From CAZTCJ01 sp964612085 (GTDB lineage: Bacteria; Pseudomonadota; Alphaproteobacteria; JAJFIK01), in assembly GCA_964612085.1 (NCBI GenBank), contig CAZTCJ010000023.1, positions 1 to 45,756 on the forward strand: a stretch of DNA of 45,756 nucleotides, given 5' to 3'. Below the pieces are notes generated by a model. The model did not search any database. It was not told the origin of the DNA and was given only the letters and a program-made list of their open reading frames with translations. Positions 1-8,466 of this stretch are shown one piece after another (the stretch's first letter is position 1; every line of letters starts with the position of its first letter). The translations under genes and the position numbers were made by a program.

Positions 1-172
1 CTAGGGTCAGGACCCGAAGACATGTTCGGCTTCAGATTTCATTCAAGACGGCTGCCACCAATGGGGTCGGGTCAGTGTTTGAGGTTCTGAGCTCGACCGC
101 ATCAGGACCACTTCAAAGAAACTCAAGCTGACAAAGAGCATTCGGTTCTTTTCCGCATGCCGCTTGCTCGAT
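1..172. other. Non-coding left edge, possible element end
   Basis: No convincing gene is visible. The stretch begins with a short palindrome, GGGTCAGGACCC (about 4-15), and a related GGGTCGGGTC at 64-73. Such sequences can occur at mobile-element ends, but no transposase or target-site duplication is visible, so this stays a remark. Confidence 0.3.
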
Positions 173-1015
173 TCAGACGTCTCCTTGTGTGGCCATTTTT
201 TCGAGAATACGGTGCGCCGTCTCGTACCCGCTATTTTGGTTCTGGCCGGTGATCAGATTGCCATCAATGGTCGTGTGCGTCGCAAAAGGATCGAGCCATC
301 CGTGCTGGCACTCAAAGATCGCGCCCGCCTTCCTCAATTCTTCTTCCGGGTGCTTCGGAGTGACCGCGATGCCGAACGTATTGATCTGATCATTGGTCAC
401 GCCCGTCACCCGGCGGCCTTTTACCAGGAGCTCTCCGTCTGTGCCCTTGGCGCTGCACAGTCCCAACGCGCCGTGGCAGACCGAACCGAGGATCTTGCCC
501 GCGGCATTCGCCCTAGTGACGACATCGGCCAATGCCTCGCTTTGCATCAGGTCGTAGGCAGCGCCCCAGCCGCCCGCCATAAAGATCACGTCGTAGTCGT
601 TGGGATCTATCTCAGCGATCGGCTTGGAGTTCTTCAGCTTATGCATCGCGTCCTTGTCCGCCATGAACCGGCGATCATCGTCGCATGCCAGCGGCCACGA
701 CCAGGACGGCGGCTGGATCGGAATTTCTCCGCCCTGGGGCGAGGCCATATCCACATCCAGACCGGCATTGATGAAAGCGTAGTAAGGCACCGTGAATTCA
801 GAGCCAAAAGCACCTGTTTTCCTCTTTAGGGGATCTAGTCGGTTATGGTTCGTGCACACCATGAGTGCGCGACGCCCTTTCAGATCGAAATCCGGGATCG
901 TGTAATGGCGGTGCAAACCCATCGCCGCCAGGATCGACCGTAGATTATAGATGGCAATGCCTAAGAGGAGCAGAAAAACCAGGAGTACGATGAGCCAGGT
1001 CATGGGAACACTCAC
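173..1015 (-). CDS. Membrane-anchored DJ-1/PfpI family protein
   Basis: A 280-residue protein of the DJ-1/PfpI (class I glutamine amidotransferase-like) superfamily. Residues 6-22 form one hydrophobic segment, an N-terminal membrane anchor or uncleaved signal. The rest is the alpha/beta domain. The nucleophile-elbow motif GSVCHGA carries the predicted nucleophile Cys180 followed by His181. Members include glyoxalase/chaperone Hsp31-like and protease-like enzymes; the substrate cannot be assigned. The frame opens with GTG at 1015; ATG four codons later (1003) is an alternative, and neither has a clear Shine-Dalgarno. The membrane anchor is unusual, since most DJ-1 proteins are soluble. It sits next to the sulfatase on the same strand with a 41-base gap, so co-transcription is possible. 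Confidence 0.8.
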   Translation of the reverse strand: MSVPMTWLIVLLVFLLLLGIAIYNLRSILAAMGLHRHYTIPDFDLKGRRALMVCTNHNRLDPLKRKTGAFGSEFTVPYYAFINAGLDVDMASPQGGEIPIQPPSWSWPLACDDDRRFMADKDAMHKLKNSKPIAEIDPNDYDVIFMAGGWGAAYDLMQSEALADVVTRANAAGKILGSVCHGALGLCSAKGTDGELLVKGRRVTGVTNDQINTFGIAVTPKHPEEELRKAGAIFECQHGWLDPFATHTTIDGNLITGQNQNSGYETAHRILEKMATQGDV

Positions 1016-1056
1016 TGTGTAGGGGCTGGTTGAACTCTAGAAGTTTGCAGAGAGAC

Positions 1057-2829
1057 TTATGCGGATGCACGTCGCATCAGTGTTCTGACAGCCCAAAGGG
1101 CAACGAAGATCACCAAGGCTAGGGCCGCCACAAGACCGACCAGAAGGTGCCAATATTTATGGAGGACCTTGTTCGTCACCTTGTTGACAAGCACCTTCAG
1201 TGCGTAATCATCAGCACCTAATTCGAACACGCCAACCTCTTCAGAGTAAGAGCGATACTCAGCAAGCATATCTTCGAATAGGTCGGGATTCTGGCCGGAA
1301 AGATCGGTGGTCTCGCCAGGATCGACCGATAAGTCGTAGAGCCGCCATTGGCTGTCGCCCATCGGACGCGAGATACGTGTGATTTTCCATTTTCCTCGAT
1401 ACAATGCGGCGTTGCCGCTGACCTCGATCGCAAAGCTTTCATCATCAGCATAGGTTGTATCCGACGCACCCGAGAGCAATGGCATTGCCGTCCGTCCGTA
1501 GAATGCGTTGGCGTTATATGACACGCCCGCCGCATCAAGCATGGTCGGCACCAGGTCAGCGACATGAACAGGCGCGTCCTGGATGCCGGAGTCAGCAATA
1601 CCAGGACCGGCAACCACCAGGGGCACACGCAGGCCGCCCTCGCCGGCATAAAACTTATACAGATTAAATGGGGCTGCTGACACGGACGCCCATTCGGGAC
1701 CAATGGCCGTCAAACTTCCGGGCTGGCCTAGATTTTCAAACGAGGTATCGAAGCCTTCGATCCATTTGATCCCATCAAGGACGATGTTTGTCAGGCCTTC
1801 GAATTCCGTCATCGCCGACTCCGCACCATTGTCGGAGGTCACGATGACGATCGTGTTGTCCAGCTGTCCAGTGGCCTCAAGGTAGCTCAAGAGCCGCCCA
1901 ATGTGGTGATCGGCCGCCTCCATCATGCCTGCATTCACCTGCATTTCACGTGCGGAGATAGCCTGCTCTTCCGGCGTCAAGTCATCCCAATTGCGATGCG
2001 TTTCCGGAGGCGGAGCAAGCTGGGTGGTAGACGGCACGAGACCAAGATCGATCGCGCGCTGCAACCTTGTTTTGCGCATCACATCCCAGCCGTCGTCGAA
2101 CATTCCGTTATAGCGGTCGATAAACGACATGGGCGCTTGAACGGGAATGTGGACGGCCTGAAGGGACAGGAATGCAAAGAACGGGCGCTCAGACTCTCCG
2201 GCACCGATATAGTCGATCAACTTATCGACCAAGGATCGTGACGAGTAGTGGTCGTCCGGCAAAGTGATTGGCTTGCCGTCCTCAAACCAGTCCACTTTAC
2301 GGGAGCCTGGAAGATAAGGTGTGGCGTCGTAATTGCTGCCGCCCGTGGCGTCCATGACGTATGACCGGTCAAATCCAAACTTGTTAGGCAAATTCGCTCC
2401 GGTCTCGCCGATCCCCCATTTGCCGGTGACATAGGTCTGATATCCAGCGTCCGACAACAGGGTTCCGATAGTCTTCTGCTCAGCGTCCCAGTTCATAGAG
2501 TAGCCGGGAGAGGCGCGCATTTCGTCCGTCACCGTTTCCACGAGCGTGCCCATGCCGACTTGGTGATTGTCCATACCCGTCATGAGCATGGCCCGGCTGG
2601 GACCACAAAATGGAGATGAATAATAGCGAGAAAGCATCACTCCATTTTGAGCCAGGGCATCGATATTCGGCGTCCGCGTATCGCTGCCATAGGCACCGAA
2701 ATCCATGAACCCCACATCGTCGAACAGGACGATGAGGATGTTGGGACGCGTATCCTGTGCAAGGGCAGGCATCACGGGCAATACACATGCGATCAAGGCA
2801 TGTATCGTTGCTAGGAAAAATCTTTTCAT
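1057..2829 (-). CDS. Arylsulfatase-like sulfatase, C-terminal membrane anchor
   Basis: A 590-residue alkaline phosphatase-superfamily sulfatase that would hydrolyse sulfate esters outside the cytoplasm. Residues 1-24 are a signal peptide ending ALA. Asp37-Asp38 match the N-terminal calcium-binding residues. The CxPSR signature at Cys75 (CGPSR) is the cysteine normally converted to formylglycine. A later TSDNGAE segment matches the second metal-binding motif. Near the C terminus a hydrophobic stretch (about 560-582) followed by arginines looks like a membrane anchor, which is uncommon in sulfatases. Activity requires a formylglycine-generating enzyme, which is not in the window. The natural substrate is unknown. 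Confidence 0.9.
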   Translation of the reverse strand: MKRFFLATIHALIACVLPVMPALAQDTRPNILIVLFDDVGFMDFGAYGSDTRTPNIDALAQNGVMLSRYYSSPFCGPSRAMLMTGMDNHQVGMGTLVETVTDEMRASPGYSMNWDAEQKTIGTLLSDAGYQTYVTGKWGIGETGANLPNKFGFDRSYVMDATGGSNYDATPYLPGSRKVDWFEDGKPITLPDDHYSSRSLVDKLIDYIGAGESERPFFAFLSLQAVHIPVQAPMSFIDRYNGMFDDGWDVMRKTRLQRAIDLGLVPSTTQLAPPPETHRNWDDLTPEEQAISAREMQVNAGMMEAADHHIGRLLSYLEATGQLDNTIVIVTSDNGAESAMTEFEGLTNIVLDGIKWIEGFDTSFENLGQPGSLTAIGPEWASVSAAPFNLYKFYAGEGGLRVPLVVAGPGIADSGIQDAPVHVADLVPTMLDAAGVSYNANAFYGRTAMPLLSGASDTTYADDESFAIEVSGNAALYRGKWKITRISRPMGDSQWRLYDLSVDPGETTDLSGQNPDLFEDMLAEYRSYSEEVGVFELGADDYALKVLVNKVTNKVLHKYWHLLVGLVAALALVIFVALWAVRTLMRRASA

Positions 2830-2900
2830 CTCAACGGCCCCCTGTGCCAGCAGAGCTCACCGGATCTAAATTGGTTTGATCCGTATGCAAACATGATACT

Positions 2901-2999
2901 TCAATCGGGCGAAGACGCCGATACCTGAATCTCGATATCAGGATTTAAGTCCGTATTCGGATCTGTAAGATCACCCGACGGGAAAGACACGCGCAGTCT
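2901..2999 (-). pseudogene. C-terminal remnant duplicated from the 3722-4561 gene
   Basis: Read on the minus strand, about 33 codons ending in TGA encode a peptide closely similar to the last 27 residues of the exported protein at 3722-4561. It shares LTDPN-x-DLNPD, the preceding FP-x-G and the following acidic/serine tail. The matching nucleotides also align (GGATCTGT.AG, CCGTAT or CTTCGTTCGG variants). No start codon or N-terminal part is attached. It is best read as the leftover 3' end of a second copy, with the Sel1-repeat lipoprotein gene lying between intact copy and remnant. Confidence 0.6.
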
Positions 3000-3038
3000 C
3001 CGCAACGACCGGGCGTGATCTGCTCCCACGGCCCGCGA

Positions 3039-3590
3039 TCACGATTGACCGATGACCTCGTCCCAATCGCAAGGCGTATCCAAGCTGCTTTGGTAGATTT
3101 GCTGGGCCGATGCGCGCCCGGCCTCATCCAATTTTTCCCAAATTTCGGAGGTTCGCTTTGCTGCATCGCCTTCCTCGCGGTCAGCGGCCATTTGAAGCCA
3201 TGCCCACGCAACCGGAAGATTTTTGCTCGTCCCAGCAAGTTTTTGCGCAACGCGCCGCGACACACGAACGCCGTCAATGACGTCGCCGGAATAGATTTTG
3301 CCAAGTTTCAACATGGCTGGGGCGTAGTCTTGTTTTGCAGAGCGGCACAACCAGTCCACAGACGTTTTGGTATTGTACAAACCACTGCCTTCATGAACGG
3401 AGCAACAATACGCATTTCCCACTTTGTATTGGGCCTCAGCGACACCGGCCTTCGCTTGTTCCATATTTTTTGAAATGATGATCTCATCCTTGGCGACGTT
3501 AGCGCCTTCAACGGCAACTGCGGCACAGCCTGCTGCAACCAGTGATGCAACGGCTGTGAGAAGGAGAGCCTTGAGACGTGTATTGATCAT
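3039..3590 (-). CDS. Sel1-repeat lipoprotein
   Basis: A 183-residue predicted lipoprotein. I start it at the ATG at 3590 because AGAGGA lies 7 bases upstream and the following residues form a signal peptide with lipobox LVAAGC; the open frame extends 45 codons further upstream without support. After the lipid-attachment cysteine come two or three Sel1-like (tetratricopeptide-type) units: AEAQYKVGNAY, then APAMLKLGKIYSG, then AWAWLQMAADREEG. Sel1 repeats usually mediate protein-protein contacts in the envelope. It lies between the intact exported protein gene and its duplicated tail. Confidence 0.75.
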   Translation of the reverse strand: MINTRLKALLLTAVASLVAAGCAAVAVEGANVAKDEIIISKNMEQAKAGVAEAQYKVGNAYCCSVHEGSGLYNTKTSVDWLCRSAKQDYAPAMLKLGKIYSGDVIDGVRVSRRVAQKLAGTSKNLPVAWAWLQMAADREEGDAAKRTSEIWEKLDEAGRASAQQIYQSSLDTPCDWDEVIGQS

Positions 3591-3721
3591 CGATATTTTC
3601 CTCTTTGACGAAGGACAATCGTGTCGAAAACGATGGGGTGCAGCACTTTCACTGACGATTGTGACAAGCTCTGTTTTCCCGTCGACCGCTGAAAACGGTT
3701 CGATGAGGACGCCAATCACTT

Positions 3722-4561
3722 TCAATCCACGCCGGAGCCAGATGAAACTGCGACCTCCGTATCAGGATTCAAATCTTCGTTCGGATCTGTGAGCGCACCC
3801 GCCGGGAACAAGACACTCATAGGCTCTGCGTCCGTATCAAGACAAAGCTCGTGATTGTTGTCATTGTCGTTCAGATCTCCGACAGCCATCGGCGTCACCT
3901 GCGCAATACTGCCGTCGGCTTTCCTTACGCTGACACGGTAGAGCTGCATCTCCTGCTCGTCGATTTCATCACCGCCCGGTTTGGTAATGCCGCCCACCCA
4001 GGTTGTGCGCACAATGTTTTTGGTGCCTTCGCGAGGACAATTGCCATTTCCGCCCAGGCTCCAATTTTCTCGCGGTATCACCTCAGCCAGAATCATGGTT
4101 GGTCCGGATTCCAAAGGGATAACATCCGCCCTTGCGCCCTTAAAATTCACGCTGCCATCAAGAGACATCAGATCCCCAACGATCTTGACCGACACCGGTT
4201 GGTCCGATGCAGACCCATATTCGCCAATTAAGAGAGCGGTCCGCAGCTCCCCTTGTTCGTCTGCAGGCCGGAGCGTGACGCAATCCACGCGACCGATTTT
4301 TCCTGATTGCGTCGTCACCTCAAAATCGTCAGCATCTAGAGTGTCATCATCAACTTCATAGGAAAAGATGACTGGCATGCCGTCGCCGCCGCGGCCCGGC
4401 AAGCCGCGGCACGCCGTGTTGGCCCGTAGACGGATCACCCGGGAGTCATTCAGACCGAAAAAGGCGGAGAGGATCTGTCCTTGCGCCGTGTCAGATGGTG
4501 CAGCCAAGCCCGATGACGTCACCAGTGCTGCGAAAGCCAGACAGCTCGTGAAGTACTTCAC
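3722..4561 (-). CDS. Exported protein of unknown function
   Basis: A 279-residue protein that I do not recognise. I choose the GTG at 4561: a GGGGGA ribosome-binding sequence lies 8 bases upstream, and the first 20 residues then form a clean signal peptide ending LAA, while the upstream extension of the frame does not. The mature part is acidic, with many Asp/Asn-rich turns (ADDFEV, DLNDNDNNHE, DPNEDLNPD), which suggests a calcium-binding or beta-rich extracytoplasmic protein. Its C-terminal 27 residues are duplicated as a remnant at 2901-2999. Confidence 0.6.
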   Translation of the reverse strand: MKYFTSCLAFAALVTSSGLAAPSDTAQGQILSAFFGLNDSRVIRLRANTACRGLPGRGGDGMPVIFSYEVDDDTLDADDFEVTTQSGKIGRVDCVTLRPADEQGELRTALLIGEYGSASDQPVSVKIVGDLMSLDGSVNFKGARADVIPLESGPTMILAEVIPRENWSLGGNGNCPREGTKNIVRTTWVGGITKPGGDEIDEQEMQLYRVSVRKADGSIAQVTPMAVGDLNDNDNNHELCLDTDAEPMSVLFPAGALTDPNEDLNPDTEVAVSSGSGVD

Positions 4562-4657
4562 AATAGTAATCCCCCAAAATCCCGCGAGCCCTCGGACCTG
4601 ATGTGGAATTCGCACGAAGCCGCGCTTCTGAGAAGATCCGTCACGGCCAAAAAGTAT

Positions 4658-5740
4658 TCATTTTTGACCACTGTTTCCGTCCGCGCTGTGAGGCTCGCGA
4701 AACGCCTTAGGGGTGACGCCGGTCCATCGCTTGAAGCTGCGCGCGAAGTTCGAGGGCGTATCGTAGCCAAGGTCAAAGGCGATGGCTTGTATCGGCCGTT
4801 TGCTCTCGGCGAGCATTTCCCGTGCCCGACGCTCGCGAACCTCGTCCACCAGCTTTCGATAGGATGTTCCCAACCGCTCCAACTGCCGGCGCAAGCCGCG
4901 CTCGGAGTAACCGAGCGACTCGGCGGCCTTCGAAAGTGGTATGCGGAAGTTTTGACCCGTCTCCAAGAAGGTCTGGACCTGATTTATAAGCGAGGGTTCA
5001 TCCGCCGCAACCACAGCAAATCTTTCGCAGAGCTCAAGGAGACGCTTGTGGTCAATCGGATCAGCCCCCGGTAAAGGCTGGTTTAGAAGTTCTGCGGGAA
5101 ATATCAGCCGGTTTTCCCGGGCCGCAAAACGGATGGGGACGTGGCCAATTTCGGCGGAGAATTTGTCCCACTTACTCGGCTCGTTGATCGTTATTTCAGC
5201 GCGTGACGCGGATTGCTCTTTACGCAGGGCCGCCGTAAGCAGTTTACGACATACGATCAGTGCACTGCTAAATACGAAGTATTCGATCTTATCGAAGGCA
5301 TGTCGCGGACGCAGCTGAATCGCCGCTTCACCACATTCTGAGCCGATTTTACTTTTGGAAAAGCTGAACTCGATTGACGCGAATGCCAAACCAAAAAAAC
5401 GAGTTAAGACTTCCAGGGCATCTTCGAGACACGCCGCATTCATCGCCGCGTAAGCTGGGAGCCCGATGTAATTCACCTCAAAGCATCCCGCCAGCTCTGA
5501 TCCGAGATCGGGCTCGCCGGTGAGCTCAATTGCATTCAATATGAATTGTTGGAGCGCAGAGAATTCAATTCGGAAATTTGGATCTGCGAACAGCTCTGAT
5601 GTCAGGCCCGTTCCAGCCAACAATGCATCAGCATCGAGTCCATCTTGGCAAAGAGTACGGAAAATGAAGCCGGGATAATTCATCGGACATGTGGAGATAT
5701 CCGGTGTGGTCGGCTTCGTATTTTTCGATGGAGATTTCAT
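4658..5740 (-). CDS. AraC-family transcriptional regulator (OruR-like)
   Basis: A 360-residue regulator with the architecture of the arabinose-binding-domain AraC group. A long N-terminal ligand-sensing domain (about 20-210) is followed by a C-terminal double helix-turn-helix (about 255-350) containing SLGYSERGLRRQLERLGTS and the AraC signature around FDLGYDTPSNFARSFKRWTG. Proteins of this group sense small molecules and usually control neighbouring catabolic genes. Here the nearest genes on the same strand are the exported protein and Sel1 lipoprotein, so the target is unclear. The ATG at 5740 has only a weak ribosome-binding site (AAG seven bases upstream). Confidence 0.88.
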   Translation of the reverse strand: MKSPSKNTKPTTPDISTCPMNYPGFIFRTLCQDGLDADALLAGTGLTSELFADPNFRIEFSALQQFILNAIELTGEPDLGSELAGCFEVNYIGLPAYAAMNAACLEDALEVLTRFFGLAFASIEFSFSKSKIGSECGEAAIQLRPRHAFDKIEYFVFSSALIVCRKLLTAALRKEQSASRAEITINEPSKWDKFSAEIGHVPIRFAARENRLIFPAELLNQPLPGADPIDHKRLLELCERFAVVAADEPSLINQVQTFLETGQNFRIPLSKAAESLGYSERGLRRQLERLGTSYRKLVDEVRERRAREMLAESKRPIQAIAFDLGYDTPSNFARSFKRWTGVTPKAFREPHSADGNSGQK

Positions 5741-5914
5741 ATGACTTGGTTCGATCTGAACGAATAAGAAAAATGATTAGTCCGCTGGCACGGTTCTGGC
5801 AACAGTGTAATCGCGCCCTGCTCAACAGGATGATATCATATTAAATTTGCATTTCCGTGGGACAAAGCGCGCGGGCCCGTGTGGGCGAGTGACGGCAGCT
5901 TCCAGGCTGAATGA

Positions 5915-6240
5915 CCGCATCCTGAGGATCTGTTTCAAGAGATATTAGATCGCACGGCTGGGGGCGAGAGCCTGTCGGCCATCGCTGAATCCGACCACAT
6001 GCCGAGCCGGGCCACGGTGCACAAATGGTTAGACCGTTTCCCGTCATTCAAGGCCGACTTCGCTGAAGCCGAGAAGAGGCGCCGTCTGCGCATTGCGGAT
6101 GAGATGTTGGTTGTGAAGGAAGCTGTTGCGAGCCGGCGGGATGTACGGCTGATTATCGATGCGCTGGGCTGGTATTTAAAGCCAAGCCGGTCAGCAAGAC
6201 GTCTGGTGCAGCACGATCATGATGGCGGTTCTGCGAAAAG
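5915..6240 (+). pseudogene. Phage terminase small-subunit remnant
   Basis: The plus-strand frame read from about 5915 (after a TGA at 5912) encodes ILDRTAGGESLSAIA, then MPSRATVHKWLDRFPSFKAD, then EAEKRRRLRIADEML and a degenerate D-x-R-L-x-DALGWYLKP block. This is the helix-turn-helix plus C-terminal pattern of phage small-terminase proteins of the type that recognise packaging DNA. No start codon precedes the conserved part; the first ATG (5999) lies inside the helix-turn-helix. The similarity fades before the tRNA. No other phage gene is visible, so this is a relic beside tRNA-Phe. Confidence 0.6.
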
Positions 6241-6317
6241 GTCTCTCAGATGGTTGCACCCTGGTTGCACACGAAAGTCGGCAACCAAGCGACGAACCGC
6301 TCATTCGTTGATTCTAA

Positions 6318-6393
6318 TGGTGCCCAGGGGCGGAATCGAACCACCGACACACGGATTTTCAATCCGTTGCTCTACCAACTGAGCTACCTGGGC
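6318..6393 (-). tRNA. tRNA-Phe(GAA)
   Basis: On the minus strand a complete cloverleaf can be drawn. The acceptor stem is GCCCAGG/CCTGGGC, the D-arm reads GCTC...GAGC, and the anticodon stem is ACGGA/TCCGT with loop TTGAAAA (anticodon GAA). The T-arm is GGTGG-TTCGATT-CCGCC, discriminator A, and CCA is encoded. Its 3' end faces the terminase relic, the usual geometry for integration into a tRNA 3' end. Confidence 0.97.
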
Positions 6394-6590
6394 ATCTCAA
6401 GGCCGCTCGGTGCCAGGCAGAAGCCTAAACCACCGGGGAGCGCCGGTTATAGGGCGTCAGCGCCCCTTTTGTCCAGAACCCTCGTGAGGGGGGGCGAAAA
6501 TCCCGCGAAAACCCCTGCCCCTTGGCACCACCGGCCGCGCCGGGCCACAATGCGTCCTCGTTTTTAAAGAGGCAGCAGGGAGGCCGCGCC

Positions 6591-8393
6591 ATGGGACCGT
6601 TCGGAGCCATTTTCAAAGCCTGGAGCAAGCGGGCGTGCCTGACCGCGGGCCTGATCATCGGAGGCATCATGATCCACGAACCGGCCTCGGCCGCCGACGA
6701 GCGGGGCATTGGCGGCGGTGACCGCCTGACGGGCGCTGATTTCGCCACCCGCGCGCCGGTGATGGGCGTCAACGGCATGGCCGCCACGGCCCAGCCGCTG
6801 GCCTCCCAGGTGGCGATCGATGTGCTCAAGGCCGGCGGCACGGCGGTGGACGCGGCCATTGCGGCCAATGCGGCGATCGGGCTGATGGAGCCCACGGGCA
6901 ACGGCATTGGCGGCGATCTCTTCGCCATCGTCTGGGACCCGAAGACCAAGCAGCTTTACGGCCTCAACGCCTCGGGCCGCTCGCCCAAGGGCCGCGACCT
7001 CGACGCGCTGCAGAAGAAACTCGGTGAGCGCGACTCGATTCCGCCGGTGGGCTCGCTCTCGGTGACGGTGCCGGGCACCGTGGACGGATGGTTCGAACTC
7101 CATGACCGCTTCGGCCGCCTGCCCATGACCGAGATCATGGCCGGGCCGATCCAATACGCCCGCGAAGGCTTCCCCGTCAGCCAGGTGATCGCTTATTACT
7201 GGCGGCTCAATTTCCGCCGCTTCGAAGAGGCGCGCGAAGAATACGGCGCCCTGTTCGAGGAATTCGACAACGCCAAGGCCACTTATCTGATCGACGGCGA
7301 AGCGCCTGCAGAAGGCGCGGTCTTCCGCAATCCGGATCTGGGCGACACTTATGAGGCCATCGCCAAGGGCGGGCGCGACGCCTTCTATAAAGGCGATCTG
7401 GCGCGCACCATGGCCTCTTACATGGAGCGCATCGGCGGCGATCTTCGGTATGAAGACTTTGCCGAGCATAAGAGCGAATGGGTCGAACCCCTGGGCGTCG
7501 ATTACCGGGGCTATGTGATGTATCAATTGCCGCCCAACACCCAAGGGGTGGCGGCGCTGCAAATGCTCCAGATCCTGAAGGACTACGATCTGGCGGGCAT
7601 GGGCGCGGGCAGCGCGGAAGCGGTGCATCTGATGGTGGAAGCCAAGCGCCTTGCCTTCGAGGACCGGGCACGCTATTACGCCGATCCGGATTTCTCCAAA
7701 GCGCCGCTCGAAGGGCTGATCTCGGACGAGTATGCCGATACGCGCCGGGCGCTGATCGATCCGGCCAAGGCCATGACGGATATCGAGCCGGGCGATCCGA
7801 AACTGGAGAACGGCGACACCACCTATCTCACCGTGGCCGACAAGGACGGCATGATGGTCTCGCTCATCCAGTCGAACTATCGCGGCATGGGCTCCGGCCT
7901 TGTGCCGGACGGGCTCGGCTTCATGTTCCAGGACCGGGGCGAGTTGTTCCATCTGGATGCGGACCACCCCAACGCCTATGCGCCCGCCAAACGCCCGTTC
8001 CACACCATTATTCCCGCCTTCGTCATGAAGGACGGCGAACCTTATATGAGCTTCGGGCTGATGGGCGGCGGCATGCAGCCCCAGGGTCATGTGCAGGTAC
8101 TGACCAATATGGTGGATTTCGGCATGAATGTTCAGGAAGCGGGCGATGTGGCGCGCTGGCGTCATGACGGCTCGTCGGAACCGACGGGCAGTACAGCGGA
8201 GGGTGTGGGAACCATCCGGCTCGAAAGCGGGTTCTCAGAGGACACCCGGGCCGCGCTCGAAGCGCTGGGCCACATGGTCCGGCCCGGCAGCGGCGGTTTC
8301 GGCGGCTATCAGGCCATCCTGCGCGACCCGGAAACGGGCGTCTATTGGGGCGCGTCGGAAATGCGAAAGGACGGCGCGGCGATCGGGTACTGA
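6591..8393 (+). CDS. ggt: Gamma-glutamyltransferase
   Basis: A 600-residue gamma-glutamyltranspeptidase (Ntn-hydrolase) that cleaves glutathione and other gamma-glutamyl compounds, normally in the periplasm. I start at the ATG at 6591, preceded by GCAGGGAGG, which gives an N-terminal hydrophobic export segment (about 15-35). Motifs seen: GGTAVDAAIAANA and GNGIGGDLFA in the large subunit, then GDTTYLTVAD, where Thr410 is the predicted autoprocessing nucleophile that begins the small subunit. The later GLMGGGMQPQGHVQ matches the glycine-rich catalytic loop. Length fits the family. The gene stands alone between tRNA-Phe and a DUF2254 gene. Confidence 0.95.
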   Translation: MGPFGAIFKAWSKRACLTAGLIIGGIMIHEPASAADERGIGGGDRLTGADFATRAPVMGVNGMAATAQPLASQVAIDVLKAGGTAVDAAIAANAAIGLMEPTGNGIGGDLFAIVWDPKTKQLYGLNASGRSPKGRDLDALQKKLGERDSIPPVGSLSVTVPGTVDGWFELHDRFGRLPMTEIMAGPIQYAREGFPVSQVIAYYWRLNFRRFEEAREEYGALFEEFDNAKATYLIDGEAPAEGAVFRNPDLGDTYEAIAKGGRDAFYKGDLARTMASYMERIGGDLRYEDFAEHKSEWVEPLGVDYRGYVMYQLPPNTQGVAALQMLQILKDYDLAGMGAGSAEAVHLMVEAKRLAFEDRARYYADPDFSKAPLEGLISDEYADTRRALIDPAKAMTDIEPGDPKLENGDTTYLTVADKDGMMVSLIQSNYRGMGSGLVPDGLGFMFQDRGELFHLDADHPNAYAPAKRPFHTIIPAFVMKDGEPYMSFGLMGGGMQPQGHVQVLTNMVDFGMNVQEAGDVARWRHDGSSEPTGSTAEGVGTIRLESGFSEDTRAALEALGHMVRPGSGGFGGYQAILRDPETGVYWGASEMRKDGAAIGY

Positions 8394-8425
8394 GTGCTTA
8401 CACACTGTCCGTCAGAACCGTATTC

Positions 8426-8446
8426 GGCCGGGCCTGGCGCCCGGCC
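8426..8446 (+). terminator. GC-rich hairpin after ggt
   Basis: An 8-bp perfect stem GGCCGGGC/GCCCGGCC with a 5-base loop lies 33 bases after the ggt stop. It lacks a T-run, so intrinsic termination is only possible, not shown. Confidence 0.4.
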
Positions 8447-8466
8447 AAAACCGTTAAGGATCATCC

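Noticed and set aside
6564..8165. Long minus-strand open frame opposite gamma-glutamyltransferase
   Set aside because: It mirrors a strongly supported ggt gene and reads as low-complexity His/Arg/Ala text typical of GC-rich antisense frames.
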